The notes beneath the pieces were generated by a model. The model searched no databases. It saw only the letters and a program-made list of their open reading frames with translations, and was not told the DNA's origin. Shown here in pieces: positions 35,911-46,086 of a DNA stretch of 64,000 bases. Origin of the DNA: Amoeboaphelidium protococcarum (taxonomy: Eukaryota > Aphelidiomycota > Aphelidea); contig JALECJ010000257.1 in assembly GCA_023515745.1 (NCBI GenBank), forward strand, positions 560,687 to 624,686. The letters run 5' to 3'. The translations under genes and the position numbers were made by a program. How positions within the stretch are numbered: position 1 is the first letter of the stretch; each line of letters opens with the position of its first letter.

Positions 35911-37872
35911 TCACATAGCCTTCACGCGCGCCTTATCACTATTATTCCCGCCGCCAAATAGTGACGACTTTAAACTTTTGAATAAGCCTTTACCCTCCTG
36001 CTTCGCCTTCTTATGTTAGCCTGCAGAATTAGCAGAGGGTACCGAGACTTGAACACTCTCTCCGGAAGTTGCAGTACTCCCGTGAACTTTGTACGGATTA
36101 ACGAGCGTCGGAAGGCTAACAAAATCGTCACCAAACTTTTAGATTAGAGCTACATCAATCGCCAACACAGCGAACCATAGCATCAGATTTACTTGATACC
36201 CAAACAGAGATGATAATAACATTGCAATAGATATAACCAATAGTACAGAGAGCGCATAGAATACCAGTGATGCCGGCTTCACTAGACGATGTGCAACAGT
36301 GTCCAAATCAATAGACGTCAGAAGATCAAGAGTATCCTATCTGGCTGCATCGAAAAAGTTATTCTTCACGTAGCGAGCAATAGAATTACCCAAATCATTC
36401 ACAGCTCCCTACCAACTTCTCTTCCCCGTACGCGTGAAATCAGTCTTAAGAGCAGGAGTGCCACTATACATTATAGAGATGACGTCCGCATGATCAGCCC
36501 ACATGTGTCTGTACAGAGACATAAACTCGGGCAATGCAACTTAAATCTACGCAGAGCCGTCCAACAATGACAACTATCGCAGCCAATCTGTCAGTAATAG
36601 CTTAGAGACCTCACTCTGCACCACATTAGTTCTATCAAGACAATCTATACAGTTAGTCCTGACAACACCATTCTACATTCTCAACACCTGGCCACTCTTC
36701 CGGGAGAAGTAGCCAATATTCCTAATCTCGGCAGCATACTTTTCAAAAAGCTTTGCAATATTACCCCACTGCATATTCTTACATTCGTGATGGAAATCGA
36801 AATGCGTATACTTGAACTGTTCATCCTTCATTAGCTCAACCTGATTCTTAAACTCTTTGGCCAGCACAAACTCTTTTCCCTTGGAATTAACCAGATTGAA
36901 CAAGAGCAAATCTCCACTCTCATTTATAGCGTATTACTTCTTCAAATCTATCAAATGTTTACGTATAGCAGCAGAAGCATCAGCTACAATTTCCATAGAT
37001 GGAGCATACTTTACATTGATCTTCTAATGCCAAAAGAGAGGAATTGATCCTCTAATCTAGACAAAAGAAAACACATGAGACTTGTCATTAGTCCATAGAA
37101 TCTATTCAGTCTCTACGAAATTGGACACATTACCATCCTGATCAATACCACGACTAAAGTATCTGGTACCCATTCTGGAGACTCCTCTCCGGGACAGCAG
37201 CGTGAGGTTCACCACACGATCTCCACCAAGCGTAATCTAAATGTTCTAAACAAATCCGCTCAGCAGAGGCAATATGAACTTTGACAGATCCTAATCCTTC
37301 TACCCACTCTGAGTGATACCAATCAATTTGGTACAAAGACGACGGTTAAAGAAGAATCTAGAATCAAACTACTTCCAAAGATGCTCCATCTTGCCATACG
37401 ATTTATCCAGTGGCCTCTCAACAGACTGCACAGATCTCGAGAGGTCACGATCATAGCTGTAATAGAAATGATCTTGGGCAAACAAATGTTCAATCTATCT
37501 AATCTAATTATACTCCACCTGACTGGTAACAGCTACTTGACCCACTCTGTTTAACTTATTAAACGGCAATAACTTGACTTGCTTCACTCGCCACACTTCA
37601 CCCAGGTAGTGCTGAGAGTTGAGCACCTTCTCTCGCTCACTCACCACCATTAGGTACTCATTCAACCACAGAGTGATGGTTCCAATAATACCATAGATTA
37701 CCATCACTGTCTCTTGCTGAGTAGTAGGCACAGCAGGAACATTTCTTCTAATAGCACCCGACGATCTAGTGATGTACAGATTCTCACTCAACACCGAGGG
37801 ATCCATGTACGATGGCTCAATGATGAAATTCTCATCAGAGATGTACAATCTCAAAGACTCATGCACCTTCAT
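35911..37872 (-). CDS. SAC1: Sac1 phosphoinositide phosphatase, 653 aa
   Basis: The catalytic motif RTNCIDCLDRTNVVQ is intact (C408-x5-R414), the hallmark of Sac1 enzymes that remove phosphate from PI4P and other monophosphoinositides. The N-terminal SAC domain begins near residue 45 and includes FFNRRLYQIDW and SRRGVSRMG-type blocks. Two hydrophobic segments near the C-terminus (LVFYALSVLLVISIAMLL and LMLWFAVLAIDVALI) anchor it in ER/Golgi membranes, as in yeast Sac1 (623 aa). The tail is Lys-rich. Gln is TAG/TAA at many sites. Confidence 0.95.
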
Positions 37873-38088
37873 GCTCTATACTCTAACGTTGCAAGTAGTT
37901 AGTTGATGAATTAAAAGACAATGTATAAACTAGTATAGAGACCAGGGAGCGAGTTTACAACTGTTTCGGCGGTGAACTGAAATGTTTGGAGAAAGACGAA
38001 TAAGATCGCGCCCACAGAGCGACAGAGACAGTCGGTGAAAGAGAAGTAAGCTCACTGTTGAGAACTCCCCTAGTAGCTATCGTAATTT

Positions 38089-38415
38089 TCACTGCATAGA
38101 TACTCCAGTAAAGTGCACAGTACAGTATGTGTTAGCAATGCCTTTTGCTAGTACGTGAAATTATACTGAGTGCATACTTAACGTTTCTCCACTGATATTT
38201 TTCATTTACTATTGAAAGAGTAAGATAATGAGTGAATATTTAGATTCATTGTTATAGTAAACAATTAATTGATACGTGTAAATTGGCTGTGAGCACTGCC
38301 GGGTGGGCCCATTTGACAGCTTGAAAGTGAGTATGAAACCGTCCGTCGCAGGTTCAAGATTTAACGAATGATTCACTGATTGACGCGCATTGTCGCCACA
38401 ATTTACTAGTGCCAT
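38089..38415 (-). CDS. Hypothetical protein, 108 aa
   Basis: ATG 38415 to TGA 38089, starting MALVNCGDNARQSVNH. It is beta-strand-like (GFILTFKLSN, YTYQLIVYYNNES) and has no recognised family. It is divergent from the DsbA-like gene at 38498 with only 80 bp between. It could be a small real gene or a chance frame; Gln use of TAG/TAA is sparse. Confidence 0.3.
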
Positions 38416-38497
38416 CTCCTATCCCGTATCTTTCTGTCTATTTACTCATTTGTGACATTTCAAACTTGTTAGAATCAATCTTCCTGAGGAGTGTAAT

Positions 38498-39148
38498 ATG
38501 AATCTAAGCCCATAATTCAGTGGTCATGTTATCGGTCCTGCTGATGCTCCTCATTCCATTCAAGTCTTTTTGGATTACGCATGTCCATTCTCCAAGCGTA
38601 TGTACTAGATGTTGACCAATAATGTGATTCCAAAATGGAATGCTGAACATGGCGATGATCTCAAGATAAAGCTAGTGTTTAGTAATCAGGTACAGCCATG
38701 GCATCCTTAATCCACCTTCCTGCATGAAGTCTCCCTGATTCCAGAACTGATTGGCTACCCTGAAGGATTCAAATCAGTGTCTGATGCTCTGTTTGAACAC
38801 TATGATGATTTCACCGATGCTCAGACGTATGACATGTCGCGTCAGTAGATTTATGATAAATTGTTAAAGACTGTTGTTGAGCCATCTTTACGTGAACATT
38901 TAGCTGGTACGTAGTTGAAGGTTGATAATGCACTTGATTATCTGGGTGAGTATGTAAAGTTTGATAACACACTAAGTGGAAATAAGTGCACACTGGCACT
39001 CAAGTATCATTTAAAGATTGCAAGATAGCTGAGTGTCCACGTTACACCATCAGTGTACATTGATGGAATATTCGATTCAACGGTGTAGAGTTCTTATCAA
39101 TGCTCCGAGTGGGAAGAGTTGTTGACCAAGAAATTCTAAAAGTTCTGA
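38498..39148 (+). CDS. DsbA-like thioredoxin-fold protein, 216 aa
   Basis: The N-terminal strand and active-site helix read SIQVFLDYACPFSKRMYQML. The CPFS motif replaces CxxC, as in many eukaryotic, especially fungal, DsbA-family 'thioredoxin-like fold' proteins. The cis-Pro region VTPSVYIDGIFD lies near the C-terminus. With only one Cys in the motif it is more likely a glutathione-dependent oxidoreductase or isomerase than a disulfide former. No signal peptide, so cytosolic. Stop TGA; many Gln are TAG. Confidence 0.75.
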
Positions 39149-39277
39149 TTAGCTCTATGAGGTGTTAATTGGCTATAATAATTGCATTGAAATTCAAAGA
39201 CAATATCAATATAAATCAAAATATCGACTAGTGTTATTTAATCACAATAGCTGTCAACAAAATTCAATACATTACGA

Positions 39278-40468
39278 TCACTTTGCAGTGGACTTCTTTC
39301 TACCTATTCCACCAGCGGTATTGCCACTGTGAGCACTAGTCTAGTCAGAGTCATTGGCAACTTCCAACTATTCAACTTCAGCCAGCAATTGCTTGAGGGC
39401 AGCATGTTCAGACTCCAGATTCTTCATCAGCCTGTCTCTCTCACTGACCAACTTGGCTTCCCACTATCTAAATCTCACCTCCTCAATCTGCACTTTCTAC
39501 GCCAGACGAGCTCTAAACTTCTCATCCTCGTGCTTCAGATGGTTCTCAAACTGGTCTCTATTGATGGAGCCATCCGAGTCAGAGAATCGATTCTAACGAT
39601 AGTTCTCATAATGAATGTCATGCGTAGTCTCAATCAAATCATTCATATGAGCACGAATGAGCAGAGTGCGCAGTTTCTTAAAGTCGCAGTGCTCCTCATT
39701 CTCAACCTCAACTAAGCCCCATGGATACTTGCGCCCAATAACCTTGCGCCCGTCGTTGGTAGTAACTTCTGAACCACCAATAACTCCAAAAGGCATTGCA
39801 CTCAGCACTGATATATTTCTCTTTTTCGAATCTTCATCATCGGTATCGAGAGGACATGCATAGACTTGAATGTTATAGTGTGCAATACACTACCTAACAT
39901 TATCTTTCAATTGCATGAGAGCTGAAGAGGACAAAGTATCAGCCTTGGCAATCACTGGAATGATATTAACAAGTGGGCACAGAGCAGTAAGAGCCCGGAT
40001 ATCAAGAGGACGTAGAGTGGGATAGTGTGGAGAGATGAAATAGACCAGAGCATGAACTCTCAAATCCACAATAGCTTTGCTGCGATTAGGTTTACTCTCC
40101 TATCTCAAGTAGAATTCATGCTGATTCTACAGAAATTTCATAATCGGAACATAGCCTTCAGTGTTATCGACAAAATCACCAAAACCTTGCGCATCAATCA
40201 CCGTCAAGTCCACTCTAAAGTTCTTCTCCTCCACCTGAGCTCTTATGAGATTCATTTTGACACCCGATTCCGTACTTTCAAATCTCTAGTCATATTTCTT
40301 GCCCTCAAGCAGAGAGGAGGTGAACAATGTGTTGACAAACGTAGTCTTTCCCAAACCACTCTCACCCACAACCATGATGGTGTACTTGCCACCCTTTTTG
40401 CTGACAATCTTATGAAGCTAGTTTGGTAAATTGGCAATACCCACAGAATTGAACATTGGTGCAGGCAT
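39278..40468 (-). CDS. Septin GTPase, 396 aa
   Basis: P-loop GESGLGKT at residues 35-42, G3 DAQGFGD, G4 AKAD, and the septin unique element with RKYPWGLVEVENEEHCDF. A C-terminal coiled coil runs from about 300. The length is typical. DAQG stands where DTPG is usual. Septins form filaments that scaffold cytokinesis and cell polarity in fungi and animals. The start is the MPAPMFNSVG methionine. At least one Gln in a conserved helix (NLPNQLHK) is TAG. Confidence 0.95.
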
Positions 40469-40788
40469 ACTTTTCTTAAAGTGCTATCTATATGAATATA
40501 ATATGTAATACACTTCAAACGGGAAAAGCTATGAAGAAGAAAAAGAAGGAACGACGCTTTGACAGCAGAGGCGCTTTTTCCGGGTGGAAAGGACGAGAGA
40601 ACTGAGAAGTGTTGGTTCTCAGAAACACTCCACACACGATGTCTTTCCTTCTCTGAAACAACCGTAGACGCTTATCATTCCTGCTGGATTAGAACGCGCT
40701 TGATCATTCTTTCCCATTGCATTGTTGCTTGCTTTTTACATAAACACTAGCATTTAACTAACTTGGAATTAGAAGATTAAATATCAAT
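40469..40788. other. Divergent promoter region
   Basis: Between the septin (leftward) and PC4 (rightward) genes. Non-coding; no distinctive motif recognised. Confidence 0.4.
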
Positions 40789-41232
40789 ATGAGTAGTGAA
40801 GATAAGGAATTGAAGAGAAAGTTAGTGGACGACGGCGAGAGGCAGAGCTCATCATCATCAAAGACCACTGAGAGTCCATCCAAGGCGGATAAGAAGCAGA
40901 AAAAGTCAAAGGAATTTGTGGTATCAGATAGTGAGGAGCAAGGTAGTGGTAGCAGTGATCATGATGAAGGTGAGGACAGTCTAGTACCAAAGAAGTAGAA
41001 GAATGACCAAGGTGAATACTTCTTCACCATCGGAAATCCACGTCATAAGAAGCGCGTCACTGTCCGCAGATGGAAGAATTCAACACTGATTGACATTCGC
41101 GAATTTTATGAAGACAAGGATGGAGATTTGAAACCGGGCAAGAAGGGAATTTCGTTAACAGCCGAGCAATGGTTAGATTTGACGCGTATTGTCGGTCCTG
41201 TTGATCAATTGATTGAGGAAGCTGATAAATGA
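40789..41232 (+). CDS. SUB1: Transcriptional coactivator PC4/Sub1, 147 aa
   Basis: The C-terminal ~70 residues form the PC4 single-stranded-DNA-binding domain: KKRVTVRRWKNSTLIDIREFYEDK, then PGKKGISLTAEQWLDL. A Ser/Lys/Asp-rich N-terminus resembles the phosphorylated regulatory tail of human PC4. The protein binds melted promoter DNA and supports RNA polymerase II transcription and re-initiation. One TAG (Gln) lies just before the folded domain; under the standard code the domain would be lost. Stop TGA. Confidence 0.95.
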
Positions 41233-41295
41233 ACATTGGTTGCGTACATTTTATCTTTATTTATTTACTTTCAGTATTTCTCAGTATGTACATAT

Positions 41296-42066
41296 TCAAA
41301 AGTCGAGTAGCATTTTCATATCTTAGTTATCATCGTCATGAGATGAAGAGTTGCGGAAAAAGACATGTTACCCACCATGTTCGCCTACATCGACACCATT
41401 TGTTCCTTCAGAAACTTGGTTACCATCTTGATTAAACTAGTCCTGGTGCCGCGGTGTCAAGTCCGCAGAATATTACTCTAAATTATTCATAACTTTAAAC
41501 AAGAGACTAGATCTAATCTAATGTTCTTATACGGCGGGGAGCTGATGTCTACCAAGGAACTCCAACGACTCGTTCTATGACCAATTCAGAGGCGGCTTAG
41601 AGTATTACAACTACTGAGACAACTTTAAAAGTCTATCAATACCATCGCGGTTGTTCAAGTGTTCACAAAGTGCACGCGATTACTTTGACATTGTTTAGGC
41701 GTCTTACGCGATCTTTCGTAATTCAACATGCAAATTGACTAGATTCTACATTGTATTCTATGACTCTACCCTTCTCTACTGAGTCTACAGCGCAATTTCT
41801 CCAATTTCAGCAATCTTCTGTTCATGTTAAGCAACCTGATGCTGTAAGGCAGTCTACTCTCTGCGACATTGGCTCAGTGTTTATGACGCGTTATGTATCT
41901 GGGCAAGAATCGAAGGCATCTGCAGTCTAGTATCCCATTGTCTAAAATCAAGCAAGTCCAATAATTCTTCATTGCCTAGCGATTAGAGAGCATCTTTTAG
42001 CTAAGATAAGGATTTCTAAGTTTAATCGGCAATTTGCTCACATTGGCTTTTAATTGAGCCGGACAT
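41296..42066 (-). CDS. MED4: Probable Mediator subunit 4, 256 aa
   Basis: A coiled-coil N-terminal half (residues ~20-150, very Gln-rich through TAG/TAA) is followed by LQYSKPPLNWSQNESLEFLGR and HQIRSSLLF. This is the order of Med4: helical bundle, then a Pro-Pro-x-x-W segment, then a P..E..IR.S.L stretch. An Asp/Gly-rich tail follows. Med4 lies in the Mediator middle module with Med7/Med9. The match is by motif memory only. Confidence 0.6.
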
Positions 42067-42213
42067 TTTTCTACTCCAGCGACGTTGGAACTGAGAGAAG
42101 CTCACGGCCAAGCAAAATCCAAGATTACATAACTTGCTGATTACTTAAAAATTGTCTAAATCCGTTTTATCAGTTAGCAAAGAGCAATTAGAGTTATTAT
42201 AGAACAAGTAATA

Positions 42214-42867
42214 ATGGGCACTCGCGGTCTTTACATATTTGTCTATAAGGGTAAGCGATACCGCTTTTACAACACTATGGACTCTTACCCTGAAGCGTTG
42301 GGTGAGCTGCTTGTAATGATGATAAAATGTGAAGATTGGACCAAGTGGGGTCCAGAGATTGAACGGTAAATCTTGCACAAGTAATTCGAAATATTTTAAT
42401 CATCAAAGTATCGCGATTTCGAACTAGTGGATGTTGATGTCAAAGAAGAGCTTGAAGGATACAGTGACGTGAGCACTGATGGTGGTAGTGACGACGAACT
42501 AAGCGATAGTGGAAGTAGAATGGAAGATGGATACTCTAAATTTGTAAATTCTGATAAGTGGTTCTATTCGTATTGTAAATTTTACGAAGGAGGAGAGAGC
42601 AGGAACACTCAAATTCTAAAGTGGGATTTTACTAAGCTGGTCAAGTCTCAGTTGCTTAGGCTTTTGATCAACAGAGCCTGCCCTACTTTAATAAGATCGT
42701 GTTATGAACCTGATATTACCGAGTCTAGTGTGAGATACGCTTACATTATTGACCTCGACTCAGAGTAGTTTGAAATGCGCGATTTCAAGTTTCCATTTGA
42801 CAATATTCCTTAAGATTGGATTGATCAAGTAAGATGTAAGAGTAGGTTGAATGAACAAACGTCTTGA
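42214..42867 (+). CDS. Uncharacterised MGTRG-family protein, 217 aa
   Basis: Begins MGTRGLYIFVYKGKRYRFYN, then MDSYPEALGELL. This opening is shared by uncharacterised proteins in fungi and other eukaryotes (and, I believe, some large DNA viruses), with a conserved Y/F-rich beta hairpin and an SYP turn. The middle is Asp/Ser-rich and the rest unrecognised. No signal or membrane segment. Function unknown. Gln uses TAA/TAG. Confidence 0.6.
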
Positions 42868-43469
42868 CTCTTGGTGGAAAACAATTAGTATAAGTTCACG
42901 TTTTGTGGAATACTTGGATCGAAAAAGATATTACATTATTATACCAAGTTGTAACGGTAGCAGTGGTACCATCGAAAGAAACTATGAAAACGCTTTATAA
43001 TGAAAAAATATAAACAGCTTTTAAGCCGTCTTTTACTCTGCAGGGCTCATCTAACTAATTTGCTATTCTACTGGACATTAGCTGAATCTAGGTACCGTGC
43101 TGTCGCCAATACGCGGCGGTCTGGCTGAAACCTCGCTTTCTGTCATCGCCTCGACAATCCATACAGAGACACACGCGTATGAGAATACTATATCCAAGCA
43201 CTATGTGTATGGATGAATTCGCTGCATTTGAATTGCACATTTTAATCTTGCCCCGTTGTGAGCATTAAAAAATTTTAAAAAATTATGCAGCGTTAGATCG
43301 TCATTTCTAAAATAGGCAGCAGCCTTTAAGATAGATCGCATTTTAACACGAGGTAGTAACATCATGATAGATCTCACACATGGTTGTGGTAGGACATTTC
43401 AGAAGCATTTTCTTTACTTTTTTGAAAGTCCGCCAAAATTAGAAAGAGTAGATATACATAGAATTTTAA
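42868..43469. other. Intergenic region
   Basis: No clear gene. An ORF from ATG 43364 overlaps the start of the PP2C gene in another frame and ends at a TGA at about 43590; I treat it as upstream sequence. Confidence 0.35.
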
Positions 43470-44498
43470 ATGATGATAATGAGTGTTTTCTAATTGATGC
43501 TGCTAATGCTATGCGTGATTAATAGCATTTAATCTTCCTTTTAGATCCAAGAGACATGTGCAGTGTCCAAGAAAAATTTGAAAAGGACTGCTGATGGTAA
43601 TGAAAGACCAAATCAGGACAACCGTCTGACCTTTCAACTATACGTTGGCGATACCTCCGTACAAGTAATGGGAATTTTCGATGGTCATGGCGATCGTGGC
43701 CACGTTATTACCGAGCTTATTAAACGCGACCTTCAGACATGGATGAAGAAAATCTCGGATATTCCCAAAATGGCCGCTGCGATTCAGAGTGGTGACGTGG
43801 ACAAAATCAAGCGCGTCATCACTAAGATTGTTCTCGCATTGGATAATATCTTCTGCTCCAAAAACAATTACTGGTAATTAACGTACGAAAATGGATCCAC
43901 CATGACGTTGGCCATATTGATCGGGGATGACATTTTTTTTGCTCATCTCGGAGACTCTCTGTACGTGTTTGGTGAAAATTATGAGCATGGAGTTAATATT
44001 TTGAGTACAAATTTTTAATCTCTGCACTAGCCTGATGCGATGCCAGATGAATTAGAGAGAGTTACGTCTAAAGGTGGGCGTATCGAAGAAGGCTATATTA
44101 GATTTCCTGGATACAGATTTGGGCTAGCGATGACTCGAGCTCTCGGCGACTGTGGACTAAAAACTAATAAAGATATTGGCCATCGTGTGCAAAAGAAACA
44201 AGCGTAGAATCGCGATCACTATCACGAGCTTGACTCTCAAGGCTACGATAACCATGGTGTTGCCTCTGCAATACCCCATATTGAGCATGTAAAACTGGAA
44301 GCTAAGTAAAGATACGCGCTATTTATGTCTACTGACGGCTTGTACGCTGACGCTAAATTGAAAGATGTCATTATTGGCATGGAAAAGGAAGAGGCCAGAC
44401 GCGATTCCTGTAACAAGCTGATTTAGAATTTCAGGCGTAGTTCTACTGACGACACCACGGTTTTACTTTTTGATATTTAGAGTGCTGAAGGTTATTGA
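43470..44498 (+). CDS. PP2C-type phosphatase with signal peptide, copy 1, 342 aa
   Basis: PP2C metal-binding motifs are complete: GIFDGHGDRG (about residue 70), GSTMTLAIL, HLGDSLYVF, MTRALGDCGLK, STDGLYAD and the final DDTTVLLFD. Extending upstream through TAG/TAA gives MMIMSVFQLMLLMLCVINS, a signal peptide with possible cleavage near SIQSS; several ATGs are possible starts. PP2Cs are Mg/Mn-dependent Ser/Thr phosphatases and are usually cytosolic or nuclear, so a secreted form is unusual. The next gene is a paralog with the same property. Confidence 0.85.
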
Positions 44499-44847
44499 TT
44501 ATGAAGATAGATTCGGATAAAGTGAATGGATAATTTTTTGAATGAGAATATAAAAGTTAGTTTTTACACCGTACCTGTTCCGCGCTTCTAATCACCCTGA
44601 AAAATACGCGTTAAATTCTTAATCATTTGCACCAGAGCAGGGCCTTATGATATTGAGCTCATACCTATACATTAACCATTGCATATGAATTGGACTAGCG
44701 GTGTATAATTGATTTAAATCTACAGTTCCAATCTATTGGCTGAAACACTGTATTCACCTTGTCAGGGGTCAATTGAAGATGAAAATTTAGCGAGATTGCA
44801 GATCAAGCCTATATTTTCCCACCCTCATCAAAATCTATAACGTGAAT
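44499..44847. other. Spacer between the PP2C genes
   Basis: Non-coding, AT-rich; presumably the promoter of the second PP2C gene. Confidence 0.4.
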
Positions 44848-45849
44848 ATGCTCACCTTGAAATCTATATCTCTGGCCTCAGTCGCACTCTTTCAGGTAGC
44901 ACGGGCAGCTTTCTACCCATAGCAGTTGTGTCTCGAGAGCGTGGAGAACAGACGTGGACTGCTTGGTCTGTTACCCAAGTATCGTAATCAAGACACTGCT
45001 ATGTACGGTGATACGATTATAAATGGAAATCGCCTCACAATTGCTGCTATATTTGATGGACATGGTGTTAGAGGTGATCTGATTAGCTTACAGGTGAAAA
45101 ATATCCTATATCGCGAAATCAAAAAATTTCTAATGCGTGAGGATGCCGCCGCCGCTGTCCAATCTGATAATGTTGAGTATCTTCAACAGGGCATTAGTGA
45201 TGCTGTACTATCTACTGATCGTGAGCTTTGTGTTTCTCGCGATGATGACGATTATCTGGATAAAGAGTTTACTGAAAGCGGAACCACTGGCGCATTCGTA
45301 GTGGTAATTAACGAGCATATGTTCATGGGCCACATTGGTGACACGCTGTACGTGGTGCGAGAAGAGGACCCAATAACAGATACAATTAAAGTTTTTTCCA
45401 ATTAGATAGAGTTTCACACTGTTGATATTGAGGAAGAGAAATTCAGAGTCGCGGGTAAAGGTGGCAGCATAGTGAAAAATGGCTACGTCCGCGTGCCTGG
45501 CAAAGACAAAATACTTGGAATGTCCAGAACATTGGGCGATTGTGAGTTCAAGATTGATAGGAGAAACCCAAAGATCTATGACAGCCAGGGAATCATCTCT
45601 GCCCAGCCATCGTTGAAATATCATCGTCTGAAACGCGGCTCCGATTATTACTTACTGCTCGCCTCTGATGGACTGTTTGAGACGAGCGACGTGCGATATG
45701 TAGCTCGCCGTATGTCTTATTGTTTGGTTGATGTCAATACTTGTGACGACCTGATTGCTGAATGGAAGCAAAATTCTAGGGATGACACGACGGTACAAAT
45801 TGTCAAACTTGACGAACGTCTTTCACCCGAAGACTTTATTGCAGTTTGA
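44848..45849 (+). CDS. PP2C-type phosphatase with signal peptide, copy 2, 333 aa
   Basis: The N-terminus, MLTLKSISLASVALFQVARA followed by AFYP, is a textbook signal peptide with cleavage after ARA. Motifs: AIFDGHGVRG (about 69), GTTGAFVVVI, HIGDTLYVV, MSRTLGDCEFK, ASDGLFETSD and DDTTVQIV. It diverges strongly from copy 1 outside the motifs, so the pair is not recent. If exported it would act in a host cell, the wall space or an endomembrane lumen. Only two Gln are reassigned codons. Confidence 0.88.
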
Positions 45850-46086
45850 ATAGTGCTAGTAATACATAGATAATGCAGTAGATGTTCCATCTTGACAGCG
45901 AAATATTCACACGCGTGTATATATCTTGCTTCGGTTGCGCTCTTCTTTTCCTTCAAATTTTCATCAATTGAAGCTTTGCCCTTTTCTGTGCTGTAAATAA
46001 GTCACTCGCGTAATCATCGCTCGGTTTTCTTCAATATCAATAGATTTCACTGAAATTAAGTCTGCTAGTAGAATCCCGCGAATATA

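Noticed and set aside
43364-43592. Upstream ORF before the first PP2C
   Set aside because: It overlaps the PP2C start in another frame and ends at a TGA within the PP2C coding region; no family likeness.
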